DNA of 55,845 nt from Gammaproteobacteria bacterium (GTDB lineage Bacteria > Pseudomonadota > Gammaproteobacteria > Ga0077536): positions 1-55,845 of the forward strand of contig JAUIFX010000004.1 of assembly GCA_030429865.1 (NCBI GenBank). The letters run 5' to 3'. Both the position numbers and the translations under genes were made by a program. The notes beneath the pieces were generated by a model, which saw nothing but the letters and a program-made list of their open reading frames with translations, was not told the origin of the DNA and ran no database searches. Positions 44,744 to 52,377 of the stretch are shown here, piece by piece. Numbering within the stretch: position 1 is the stretch's first letter; every line of letters begins with the position of its first letter.

Positions 44744-45652
44744 TCAGCGCGCAGCGACGAGTTCGAAAGTACGTTCGTAGACGTCTTCCGCGGTTGCCAT
44801 GATGGCAGTGCTGAAATCGGTCACGCCGGCGTCGCGGTAGCGCGCGATGCCCTCGCGCAGGGTGCGCTCGTCACCGACCAGCGCGAGGTCGGCCGGACCG
44901 GCAACCGCTTCCTGGTCGAGCATGGCGCGGTAACTCGGCAACTGGCCGTAGATGGCGAGCGCGTTGGCGAGTCGCTCGCGCGTGGCCTCGACATCGTTGG
45001 TCAGCACGACCGGGACGGCCGCGACGATGCGCGGCGGTGGCGCACCGGCTGCTGCGGCCGCGGCGCGCAAGCGCGGGCCGACGTGGGCTTCGAGCGTGCG
45101 CGGTCCGACCATCCAGGTGCTGGTGCCCGCGGTGTGGCGGCCGGCGAGATCGAGCATGATCGGCCCGAGGGCGGCCATTACCACCGGCACGGGTGCCGCC
45201 TGCGGCACGTCGATGCCGAGGTTGCGCGTCACGTAACGCGCGTTCTCGACGTTGGCCGCTTCCCCGCGCAGCAGCGGCAGCAGCACCTCGAGGTAGTCGC
45301 GCATCTGCGCCGCGGGGTGGGCATAGGAGAGGCCGAGCATGTCTTCGATGACGAGCTTGTGCGAGACCCCGACGCCGAGCGTGAAGCGCCCACCGGCCGC
45401 CTGGTTGGCGGTGAGCGCCTGTTGCGCGAGCGCCATCGGGTGACGCGGTTGAATCGGGGTGACCGCGGTGCCGAGTTCGATGCGCGCGGTGTGCGTGCCG
45501 GCAACGGTGAGCGCCGCGATGGCGTCGAGCGCGCGGATGTGCGCCATCCACAGGCTGTCATAGCCGGCGGCCTCGGCGCGCCTGGCCATCTCGACCACGC
45601 CGTCGATACGGGTCGCGCCGCGGTCGGCGCCGAGCATGAGTCCGATGCGCAT
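44744..45652 (-). CDS. LLM class (luciferase-like) flavin or F420 oxidoreductase
   Basis: A 302-residue TIM-barrel enzyme of the bacterial luciferase-like family. MRIGLMLGADRGA, ARRAEAAGYDSLWMAHI, IELGTAVTPIQPRHPMALAQQALTANQAAGGRFTLGVGVSH and VPVVMAALGPIMLDLAGRHTAG are typical of the TIGR03564-like F420-dependent branch. Whether this organism makes F420 cannot be seen; FMNH2 is the alternative. ATG 45652 has GAGGAG upstream. A longer frame continues upstream through the GST gene and is an artefact. It follows the GST gene by 14 nt, probably in one operon. Confidence 0.88.
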   Translation of the reverse strand: MRIGLMLGADRGATRIDGVVEMARRAEAAGYDSLWMAHIRALDAIAALTVAGTHTARIELGTAVTPIQPRHPMALAQQALTANQAAGGRFTLGVGVSHKLVIEDMLGLSYAHPAAQMRDYLEVLLPLLRGEAANVENARYVTRNLGIDVPQAAPVPVVMAALGPIMLDLAGRHTAGTSTWMVGPRTLEAHVGPRLRAAAAAAGAPPPRIVAAVPVVLTNDVEATRERLANALAIYGQLPSYRAMLDQEAVAGPADLALVGDERTLREGIARYRDAGVTDFSTAIMATAEDVYERTFELVAAR

Positions 45653-45666
45653 GACTTCTCCTCGTT

Positions 45667-46332
45667 TCAGGCGCTGTCGCGCCGGCTCCAGGTGCCGGCT
45701 TCCTCGTCGATGAGCGGCTTGAACGTCGCGCCCGCGAACTGGCGTGCGAGGAAGGCGGCGAGCCGCGGGTAGGCCGCGGCATCGACGTCGACGCCCGCAT
45801 GCCAGAGATTGACGTGCGCACTCGCGACGGCGAGGTCGGCAATGCTGAGCGCGTCGCCGACGAAGAACTCGCGCGCGCCGAGCTGACTCTCGAGGTAGGC
45901 CCACATCGGCTGCAGGTCGTCGGCGATGACCTGGTCGACCCTGGCGCGGACCTCGTCGGTGACCGGCTGCTGCATCATCGGGCCGAGCACCAGCGGAAAG
46001 AACACGCCGCCTCCCGCTTTCGGCACGAAGCCCGAGTCGATGTACTCCTCCAGCCACAACGCCTGCGCCCAGGCCGCGTCGTCCCGTGGATAGAGTGGCG
46101 GCGCAGGGTGCCGGCGTTCGAGGTAGAGCAGGATGACCGAGGAATCGGCCAGCGTGACGTCGTCGTCGCGCCACGCCGGGATCTTGCCGAGCGGGCTGAT
46201 GTCGCGGTAACCGGCCGGCGGGTCGAAGGGATTGACCGGTTCGAGGGTGTAATCGATGCCTTTCAGCGCGAGGTAGGCGCGCACCTTGCGCACGAACGGC
46301 GACACGTTGGCGCCATAGAGGGTTGCGGGCAT
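45667..46332 (-). CDS. glutathione S-transferase family protein
   Basis: A 221-residue GST. The N-terminal thioredoxin-like domain has LYGANVSPFVRKVRAYLALKG, with Ser at the catalytic SPF, followed by PLGKIPAWRDDDVTLADSSVILLYLE (GSH-binding cis-Pro and the DSS triad). The C-terminal all-alpha domain has FFVGDALSIADLAVASAHVNL. ATG 46332 has CCAGGAG upstream. It is the first gene of the GST-LLM pair. The specific substrate is unknown. Confidence 0.92.
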   Translation of the reverse strand: MPATLYGANVSPFVRKVRAYLALKGIDYTLEPVNPFDPPAGYRDISPLGKIPAWRDDDVTLADSSVILLYLERRHPAPPLYPRDDAAWAQALWLEEYIDSGFVPKAGGGVFFPLVLGPMMQQPVTDEVRARVDQVIADDLQPMWAYLESQLGAREFFVGDALSIADLAVASAHVNLWHAGVDVDAAAYPRLAAFLARQFAGATFKPLIDEEAGTWSRRDSA

Positions 46333-46537
46333 GGGCTGGGCTCCTGGGTGGGGGCGGTGAGTCTCGGTGCACGGCGCCGAGTCCGGCAGCGTGGCTTCCT
46401 CGCCGAGCACATCATGAACGTTGACCGTGGCGCTGTGCGTTTTCTCACCGCGACGGCGTCCGGGTGAGGGCGCGCCGTGCGTGAGCGTCGCCCGCGCCTG
46501 GCGTGCGGTTGGCGAACCGGCGCTGGCGGCCGCGTGC

Positions 46538-47317
46538 TCAGCCGGCTGCAGCGCCGCAGCACTTCTTGTATTTCCTGCCGCTGCCACAGGGGCAGGGCGC
46601 GTTGCGGGCGATCTTCTCGCGGCGCACCGGGATTCGCTGGGCCTCGCGCGCGAGGGTGTAGTCGTAGATGCGGCGGCCGCGCCCGGCGAAGCGCGCCAGC
46701 GCCCGGTCGAACCCGGCGCGCACGGCCTGCACCTCGCGATGAAAGGCGGCGTCGGCGTCGCGGCGGCTGCGGCGTGCCCGGGCGGCGACGTCCGCGCGGA
46801 TCCTTTCGGCGGCGGCCGGGAACGTCAGGTAGTAGAGATCGTCCTCGTGCTCGGCTTCGAGTTCGAGCGGCAAGTGGTCCTCCCACAAGGAGAGCAGCCA
46901 CTCGTAGCCGGCCTGGAAGCCCTGCGACCATCGCGCCGCCGGCGCGTCGGGCGCACAATCGGCGAGGACATCGTCGCCGAGGGCGCAGCGCGCCGGCAGG
47001 CGGGGCTGCGCGGCCTGCGCGTTGGCTGCCGCCGCGTCGTACGCCGTGACGAGATCCTGAAAGACCTGCACCGATTCGGCGTCGCTCGCAAAGCCCGGAT
47101 CGGCGTCGGCAAACACGGCAGGGATCCAGTCGCCCGTCTCGATGCGTTCCGGCGCGGTGACGACCGCGAACAGGAAGCCCTCGAGCTGACAGGCGTCGAG
47201 CGTGTCCTCGGGGCGCTCGGGGCTGGCCAGGAAGGCTGCCAATCGGGCCGCCGCGTCGTCGGCGATTGGAGAAGCGGTCGAATCGGCTGCGTTCATGAGG
47301 CTCGGTATCGGGTTCAT
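46538..47317 (-). CDS. UPF0149 family protein with C-terminal SEC-C zinc motif
   Basis: A 259-residue cytosolic protein. The UPF0149/YecA-type helical domain runs through most of it ([39 protein letters not shown]). The C-terminus [18 protein letters not shown] is the SEC-C zinc-binding motif that SecA uses to bind SecB and ribosomes. E. coli YecA has the same combination. ATG 47317 or ATG 47296 are both possible. The role may lie in ribosome or protein-export quality control, which is inference. Confidence 0.88.
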   Translation of the reverse strand: MNPIPSLMNAADSTASPIADDAAARLAAFLASPERPEDTLDACQLEGFLFAVVTAPERIETGDWIPAVFADADPGFASDAESVQVFQDLVTAYDAAAANAQAAQPRLPARCALGDDVLADCAPDAPAARWSQGFQAGYEWLLSLWEDHLPLELEAEHEDDLYYLTFPAAAERIRADVAARARRSRRDADAAFHREVQAVRAGFDRALARFAGRGRRIYDYTLAREAQRIPVRREKIARNAPCPCGSGRKYKKCCGAAAG

Positions 47318-47365
47318 CCCCGTATTCCGGGCAGGCATTGTACGCCGCCTGCGCACGCCGCCTGG

Positions 47366-47410
47366 GTGTCTGACACTTTTGCTCAAAAATTAAGCAAAAG
47401 TGTCAGACAC
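47366..47410. repeat. 18-bp perfect inverted repeat with GTGTCTGACAC core
   Basis: GTGTCTGACACTTTTGCT (47366-47383) is the exact inverse complement of 47393-47410, around a 9-nt A/T loop. The right arm and the sequence after it repeat ACTTTTGCC twice more. It lies between divergent genes. This core is typical of REP-like extragenic palindromes. A transposase or RAYT gene is not in the window. Confidence 0.7.
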
Positions 47411-47544
47411 TTTTGCCTGCTTTTGCCTGGGTCTTGACCACGAGTGGCGGACCCTGGCAGGGGTTGCGGGCTTGTGAGCTGGACGCTGCGGGCACGGCGA
47501 TGAAATACTCGGTGGCATGCAGGACGCGATGGGGAGGAGCCGTC

Positions 47545-48402
47545 ATGCCACTGAGTATCGAACCGACTTCCGCGACGCTAGGCGCGACGGTGCGCGGCGT
47601 CGATCTGAACGCGCTAGACGACGCGAGCTGGCAGGCCGTGCTCGACGCCTTTCACGAGTACGCGCTGTTGATCTTCCCCGGCCAGGGACTCTCGGCCGCC
47701 GAGCAGGCGGCGTTCGCGCGGCGCTTCGGCGACATCGAGGTGCTGGTCGAGAATCTCGAGACCATCCCGATCTCGAACAAGGGCGCCGACGGCGCGCTGC
47801 TCGACGACGACACCTTCCACATGCAGCTGCTGCGCGGCAACGAGGGCTGGCACACGGACAGCTCCTACATGCCGCTCGCGGCCAAGGCGTCGGTGCTGTC
47901 GGCGCAGGTCGTGCCGCCGGCCGGGGGCGAGACCGAGTGGGCCGACTGCCGCGCGGCCTGGGATGCACTCGACGCCGCCACCCGCGAGCGCCTTCGTACG
48001 CTCAACGCCTACCACTCGTATTTCTACTCCCAGCGGCGTATCGGGCACGACGTCGCGACGGGGCAGGCCTACGGTTTCTTCGAGGGGCCGCCGCCGCTGC
48101 GCCCGCTGGTCAAGCGGCACCCCGTGACCGGGCGCGAGGCCCTCTACATCGGGCGCCACGCCTGCGATATCCCGGGGCTCGACGGGGCCGAGTCCGAGCG
48201 TCTGCTAGACGAGCTGATGGCCTTCACCTGCCAGCCGCCGCGCACCTACATGCACCACTGGCAGCCGGGCGACGTGGTGGTGTGGGACAACCGCAGCCTG
48301 CTGCATCGGGCGCGGCCCTACGATCACCGCCACGAACGGGTGATGATGCATACCCGGGTCCGCGGCGAGCCGGAGAGCGAGAGCGCGCTGGTCAGCGCGT
48401 AA
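47545..48402 (+). CDS. TauD/TfdA family dioxygenase
   Basis: A 285-residue Fe(II)/2-oxoglutarate-dependent dioxygenase. The HxD motif lies in NEGWHTDSSYMPLAAKASVLSA, the distal His in DNRSLLHRARPYD, and the 2OG-binding Arg in HTRVRGE. TauD/TfdA members oxidise sulfonates, phenoxyacetates and similar carboxylates. ATG 47545 has GGGGAGGAG upstream; an earlier in-frame start at 47413 lies within or near the inverted repeat. It is monocistronic. The substrate is unknown. Confidence 0.93.
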   Translation: MPLSIEPTSATLGATVRGVDLNALDDASWQAVLDAFHEYALLIFPGQGLSAAEQAAFARRFGDIEVLVENLETIPISNKGADGALLDDDTFHMQLLRGNEGWHTDSSYMPLAAKASVLSAQVVPPAGGETEWADCRAAWDALDAATRERLRTLNAYHSYFYSQRRIGHDVATGQAYGFFEGPPPLRPLVKRHPVTGREALYIGRHACDIPGLDGAESERLLDELMAFTCQPPRTYMHHWQPGDVVVWDNRSLLHRARPYDHRHERVMMHTRVRGEPESESALVSA

Positions 48403-48423
48403 CCGCGTGGCCGCGGCGCGGCG

Positions 48424-48903
48424 TCAGCGCCCGTAGGGTTCCGCGCCGGGCGTGTACGTGACGCCGGGCTCCGCACCGCCGTCCGCGCCGTCCGCCGCCG
48501 GCGGGTCGCTGTCGCCGCCGGTGACGGGACCGTCGAGGCTCGGCCGGCGGCGCGGCTCGCCGTAGCAGGTGACGTCGAAACGCCCCGAGTAGCTCGTGCG
48601 CTTGACCCTGACCATGATGGTATCCATCGGGCAGGTCACGATGCCGCGCAGGTAGCGGCAGGTGTAGCGCAGGATGCCGGTCGGCGTGCTGACCTGGACG
48701 GTTTCGTACTTGCCCGGCGGATAGCGCATGCGCCGCCCGGCGTTGTCGAACGTGACTTCGCCTTTCTTGCAGGTGAACGAGCGCGTGCCGAAACGCTCCG
48801 GCTCGGCGGCCTGGACCGCGCCACCGAGCAGTACCGCGACGAGCAGCGCCGCCCGGTACGGCGCGCCGCGCGCTGAGCCCGTGCCGCGCCCGGTGCCCGT
48901 CAT
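48424..48903 (-). CDS. small secreted protein of unknown function
   Basis: A 159-residue exported protein: basic N-region, signal helix (AALLVAVLLGGAVQAAE), then a Cys-containing domain with SFTCKKGEVTFDNAGRRMRYPPG, LRYTCRYLRGIVTCPMDTIMV and FDVTCYGEP, giving four cysteines and possible disulfides. The tail is Pro/Gly/Asp-rich. It begins 16 nt after the PQQ-dehydrogenase stop, so it is likely co-transcribed and may serve it. I recognise no family. Confidence 0.75.
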   Translation of the reverse strand: MTGTGRGTGSARGAPYRAALLVAVLLGGAVQAAEPERFGTRSFTCKKGEVTFDNAGRRMRYPPGKYETVQVSTPTGILRYTCRYLRGIVTCPMDTIMVRVKRTSYSGRFDVTCYGEPRRRPSLDGPVTGGDSDPPAADGADGGAEPGVTYTPGAEPYGR

Positions 48904-48919
48904 GCCGGTGCCAGCGCCG

Positions 48920-50791
48920 TCACAGGCCCTGCACGTAGGCGGCGACGTCGTTGACCGCCTGCGCGTCGAGCGGCGCCGGGAACAGCTTGGGCATCTTCGC
49001 CGACGGTTCGCGTATCCACTGCACCGTGCGCTCGAAGTCCATGCGCGTGGCGAGCCCGCGCAGCGACGGACCGACTGCGCCTTCCCCCTGGGCGCCGTGG
49101 CAGGCCGCGCAGACCTGCGCGTAGAGCACCTTGCCGGCGGCGGCGTCGGCCGCCGCGCCGGCCTGCGGTGCGCTGTCCGTGCTCGACGCCGGCGCCGCGG
49201 CGGGCGCCTCGTTGCTGCCGCCGAGCGCGTAGACGACCAGCGTCGGGCTGCCGGTCACGCCGAAGGTCAGGCGCGAGACGTTGCCGGACAGCGCCGCGAC
49301 GTACTGCTTGCCATCGCGCATGTAGGTGATGACGCCGCCCGCCAGCGCGCCGCCGGTCTGGCTCTGATAGAGCACCTTGCCGTCGCGCGCGTCGAGCGCG
49401 AGGAAGTTGCCGCCCATGTCGCCGGCGAAGACCACGCCGCCGGCGGTCGGCGTGATGCCGGAGACGACCGGCGCCGCGGTTTCGTGTTTCCAGCGGATGG
49501 CGCCGATGTCGGCGTCGAGCGAGACGATCCAGCCGCGGCTCTCGTCGAGGAACTCCATCTTGCCGCCGAGGTTGAACTGCCCGGGCTTGAAGGTGAAGCC
49601 TTCTTCGGCAATCAGCTTCGCACACCAGTCGACGGTGCCGACGACGATGGCCTTGTTGGCGCGATCGAGCGCCGGGCCGTTCCATTCGACGCCGCCGAGC
49701 GGGCCCGGACAGACCTCGATGCCCTGGGTGGTCGGTTTCACGCCGGGGTTTCTGATCGTCGTGATGGCGGTCTTGAACTCGCGCTTGCGGGTTTCGCGAT
49801 TGACCCCGTAGACGTAGCCGTCCTTGCTGCCGAGCGCGACCATGCGTTCACCGTCGGAGTTGAAGTACAGCATCGGCGCCGCGCCGAGATCGAGGTCCTG
49901 GCCATCGTTCGACAGCAGCTGGTGATACCACTTCGGCTTGCCGGTAGCGGCGTCGAGCACGACCATCGAATTGGTGTAGAGATTCTCGCCCGGGCGCAGG
50001 TCGGGCAGCAGGTCGGGCGCCGGGTTGCCGACCGGAACGAAGATTTCGCCGGCGGCATGGTCGAGGGTGTAGGTGGTCCAGGTGCCGCCGCCGCCGAAGC
50101 GCGCGCTGTCGGCGTTGTGCCACGACTCGGCGCCGGGTTCGTCGCCGCGCGGCACGGTGTAGAAGCGCCAGACCTCACGCCCGCTGAGCGCGTCGTAGGC
50201 CATGACGCGGCCGCGAATGCCCCAGTCGCCGCCGGCGGCGCCCATGATCACGAGGCCCTGGTAGATCTGCGGCGCGGCGCTGAAGAACTCGCCCTGGTGC
50301 GGATCGCCGACCTGGTACTGCCACAACGTCTCGCCGGTCGCGGCGTCAATCGAGAGCAGGCGCGCGTCCAGCGTGCCGCGGTAGAGGCGCCCGTTGGCAT
50401 AGGCGACGCCGCGATTGACCCGCAACGGCGAACCGCCCGGATCCTCGGCCTCGTAGTGATGGCGCCAGCGCACTTTGCAGGTGCTCGAATCGACCGCGAG
50501 GGTATCGGTCGCGGTGGTGAAGAACAGCGTGCCGTCGACGTGCAGGATGGAACTGTGGAAGGCGCCGACCTGTTCCACCTCGAGCCGGCACACTTCGCCG
50601 AGACGCGACGCGTTGCCGCTGTTGATCTGCTCCAGGTCGGTCCAGCGCTGGCCGTTGACCTGGTTGTTGTAGCTCAGCCAGTTGGTGTCGGCGGGAGCGG
50701 CCGGTGCGGCATCCTCGGCGAGGACGGGCAAGCTCAGGACGATGCCGGCGAGGGCCGTGGCGAGGCCGGCGTACGGGCGGTAACAGGGCAT
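48920..50791 (-). CDS. PQQ-dependent dehydrogenase with C-terminal cytochrome c domain
   Basis: A 623-residue periplasmic quinoprotein with a signal peptide (ATALAGIVLSLPVLAE). The beta-propeller has tryptophan-docking repeats (LDARLLSIDAATGETLWQYQVG, RPGENLYTNSMVVLDAATGKPKWYHQ). The C-terminal domain has CAACHGAQGEGAVGP and the axial-ligand region KMPKLFP. This matches quinohemoprotein alcohol dehydrogenases (type II), which oxidise alcohols and pass electrons to cytochrome c. The vicinal Cys-Cys disulfide of methanol dehydrogenases is absent, and the usual catalytic Asp region (HDxWDYD) reads NDGQDLDLG, so activity should be verified. No pqq genes are near. Confidence 0.88.
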   Translation of the reverse strand: MPCYRPYAGLATALAGIVLSLPVLAEDAAPAAPADTNWLSYNNQVNGQRWTDLEQINSGNASRLGEVCRLEVEQVGAFHSSILHVDGTLFFTTATDTLAVDSSTCKVRWRHHYEAEDPGGSPLRVNRGVAYANGRLYRGTLDARLLSIDAATGETLWQYQVGDPHQGEFFSAAPQIYQGLVIMGAAGGDWGIRGRVMAYDALSGREVWRFYTVPRGDEPGAESWHNADSARFGGGGTWTTYTLDHAAGEIFVPVGNPAPDLLPDLRPGENLYTNSMVVLDAATGKPKWYHQLLSNDGQDLDLGAAPMLYFNSDGERMVALGSKDGYVYGVNRETRKREFKTAITTIRNPGVKPTTQGIEVCPGPLGGVEWNGPALDRANKAIVVGTVDWCAKLIAEEGFTFKPGQFNLGGKMEFLDESRGWIVSLDADIGAIRWKHETAAPVVSGITPTAGGVVFAGDMGGNFLALDARDGKVLYQSQTGGALAGGVITYMRDGKQYVAALSGNVSRLTFGVTGSPTLVVYALGGSNEAPAAAPASSTDSAPQAGAAADAAAGKVLYAQVCAACHGAQGEGAVGPSLRGLATRMDFERTVQWIREPSAKMPKLFPAPLDAQAVNDVAAYVQGL

Positions 50792-50871
50792 GCGATGAAA
50801 ATCTCCGGGAGTCGGCGTCGGGGCGCGCCGGGCGGCGTGCCGCCCGGCGTGGCCGGGGTCGCGTTGCGGGC

Positions 50872-51366
50872 TCAGGCCGCGAGCAGGCCGCGCGCGGTGA
50901 CGACGCGCTCGCTGTGGCGTGTCTCCTCGCGGCCGTTGAGACGGTAGAGTTCGGCCACCTCGGCATTGGGTTCGGCGTCGGCCCAGGCCTGGTAGGCGAG
51001 ATCGCCGTCGAGTTCGCCTTGCTCGAGCAGCGCGAACAGTTCGGCGTCGGCCGGCACTTCGGCCGGGGCGAGCGCCATGAACGGGTTGTCGGCCGCGGCC
51101 GGCAGCTCGAACGGCTCACCGCCGAGCAGGCGGATCGCCTTGAGCACGCGGTGCGCATGGCCGCGTTCCTCGGCACCGTTGCGTTCGAGCAGGGCGCGCG
51201 CTTCGGCGTGCCCCACGCCGGCGGCGATGATCTGGTAGAAGGCTTCGCCGTAACACTCGATCATGGCGAGCACCTTGAGATCTTCGATGTCGAGCCGCTT
51301 GCGGGTCTTGAGGAAGGCGAATGCCTCGAATGCATCGGCCGGGTAGCCGTCAGGCAGCGTGACCAT
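50872..51366 (-). CDS. ferritin-like domain protein
   Basis: A 164-residue four-helix protein with two ExxH motifs: EERGHAHRVLKAIRLLGG in helix 2 and EETRHSERVVTARG in helix 4, with Glu ligands in IECYGEAFYQIIAAG. This matches rubrerythrin/ferritin-like diiron folds. No rubredoxin domain is present. ATG 51366 has GAGAGG upstream. It sits 80 nt upstream of the PQQ dehydrogenase on the same strand; a metal or peroxide stress role is plausible but unproven. Confidence 0.82.
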   Translation of the reverse strand: MVTLPDGYPADAFEAFAFLKTRKRLDIEDLKVLAMIECYGEAFYQIIAAGVGHAEARALLERNGAEERGHAHRVLKAIRLLGGEPFELPAAADNPFMALAPAEVPADAELFALLEQGELDGDLAYQAWADAEPNAEVAELYRLNGREETRHSERVVTARGLLAA

Positions 51367-51515
51367 GAGGGAACCTCTCCGTGGATGGCGTGAAACTTGC
51401 CGCCAAAGGTAGCCCAAAGCGTTTCCCGGGGGAAACGGCACGGCGCCCGTGCGCGCCATCGATACCCCTGCCGGGGAGGACGCTGCAGCGCCGACGCCCG
51501 AGGAATCCGCCAGGC

Positions 51516-51524
51516 TGCTAGCAT
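51516..51524 (+). promoter_or_regulatory. extended -10 of the enoyl-CoA hydratase gene
   Basis: TGCTAGCAT with hexamer 51519-51524, 30 nt before the GTG start. Identical to the -10 at 34668-34676. Confidence 0.45.
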
Positions 51525-51554
51525 GCGCGCTGGTTTGTCTGCAGCGGGGAAACG

Positions 51555-52313
51555 GTGAGCACTGTCTATTCCGAAATCGAACTCGATATCAGCGACGATG
51601 TCGCGACGGTGACGATGAACCGGCCGGCCGCGCTGAACGCGATCACGCCGACGATGCTGGCCGAGCTGAACGACGCGTTCGCCACGCTCGCCGCACGCGA
51701 CGGCCTGCGTTTCGTCGTGTTGACCGGGGCGGGACGCGCGTTCAGTGCCGGGGTCGATCTCAAGGCGCTCGGTGAGCGCGAGCTCGTCGACGGCAAGGTC
51801 GGCGACATCCTCGACCTGCCGGCGCGCGCCCTCATCGAGCGCATCGAGACGTTACCACTGCCGGTGATCGCGCGCGTGAACGGTTTCTGTTTCACGGGTG
51901 CGCTCGAGATCGTGCTCGCCTGCGACCTCGTCGTCGTCGCCGAGCAGGCGAAGCTCGGCGATACCCACGCGAAATGGGCCATCCGCCCGACCTGGGGCAT
52001 GACCCAGCGCCTGCCGCGGCGCGTCGGTATCGCCAAGGCGCGCGAGTTGTCCTACACCGCGCGCACGCTGAGCGGCCGCGAGGCCTGTGCGCTCGGCATC
52101 GCCAACGTCTGCGTCGAGCTCGAGGCGCTCGACGCGGCGGTCGCCGCGCTGCTCGCCGAGATGCGCCCGAACAGCGCCGAGGCTTTCGCCGCCTACAAGG
52201 ATCTCTACCAGGCGGCGGAGAACCACGGGCTGGCCGACGGCCTGGCCTACGAGGCGGCGACCGACTACCCGTTCAGCGAGACGGCGGCGCGCCTCGAAGC
52301 GTTCCGCAAGTAA
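51555..52313 (+). CDS. enoyl-CoA hydratase/isomerase family protein
   Basis: A 252-residue crotonase. VATVTMNRPAALNAITPTMLAEL, AGRAFSAGVDLKALGE (oxyanion hole), FCFTGALEIVLACDLVVVAEQAKLGDTH (one catalytic Glu) and WGMTQRLPRRVG are clear. The second catalytic Glu position, usually in a GGGGTQRL setting, is unclear, so the reaction (hydration, isomerisation or hydrolysis) is open. The start is GTG. Monocistronic with its own -10; convergent with the SNF2 helicase. Confidence 0.92.
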   Translation: MSTVYSEIELDISDDVATVTMNRPAALNAITPTMLAELNDAFATLAARDGLRFVVLTGAGRAFSAGVDLKALGERELVDGKVGDILDLPARALIERIETLPLPVIARVNGFCFTGALEIVLACDLVVVAEQAKLGDTHAKWAIRPTWGMTQRLPRRVGIAKARELSYTARTLSGREACALGIANVCVELEALDAAVAALLAEMRPNSAEAFAAYKDLYQAAENHGLADGLAYEAATDYPFSETAARLEAFRK

Positions 52314-52377
52314 ACACGGCGCGGCTCCGCCGCCGACCGGCGCCCGGACCGTGCCTGCCACGCGCGGGCGCCGGGCG

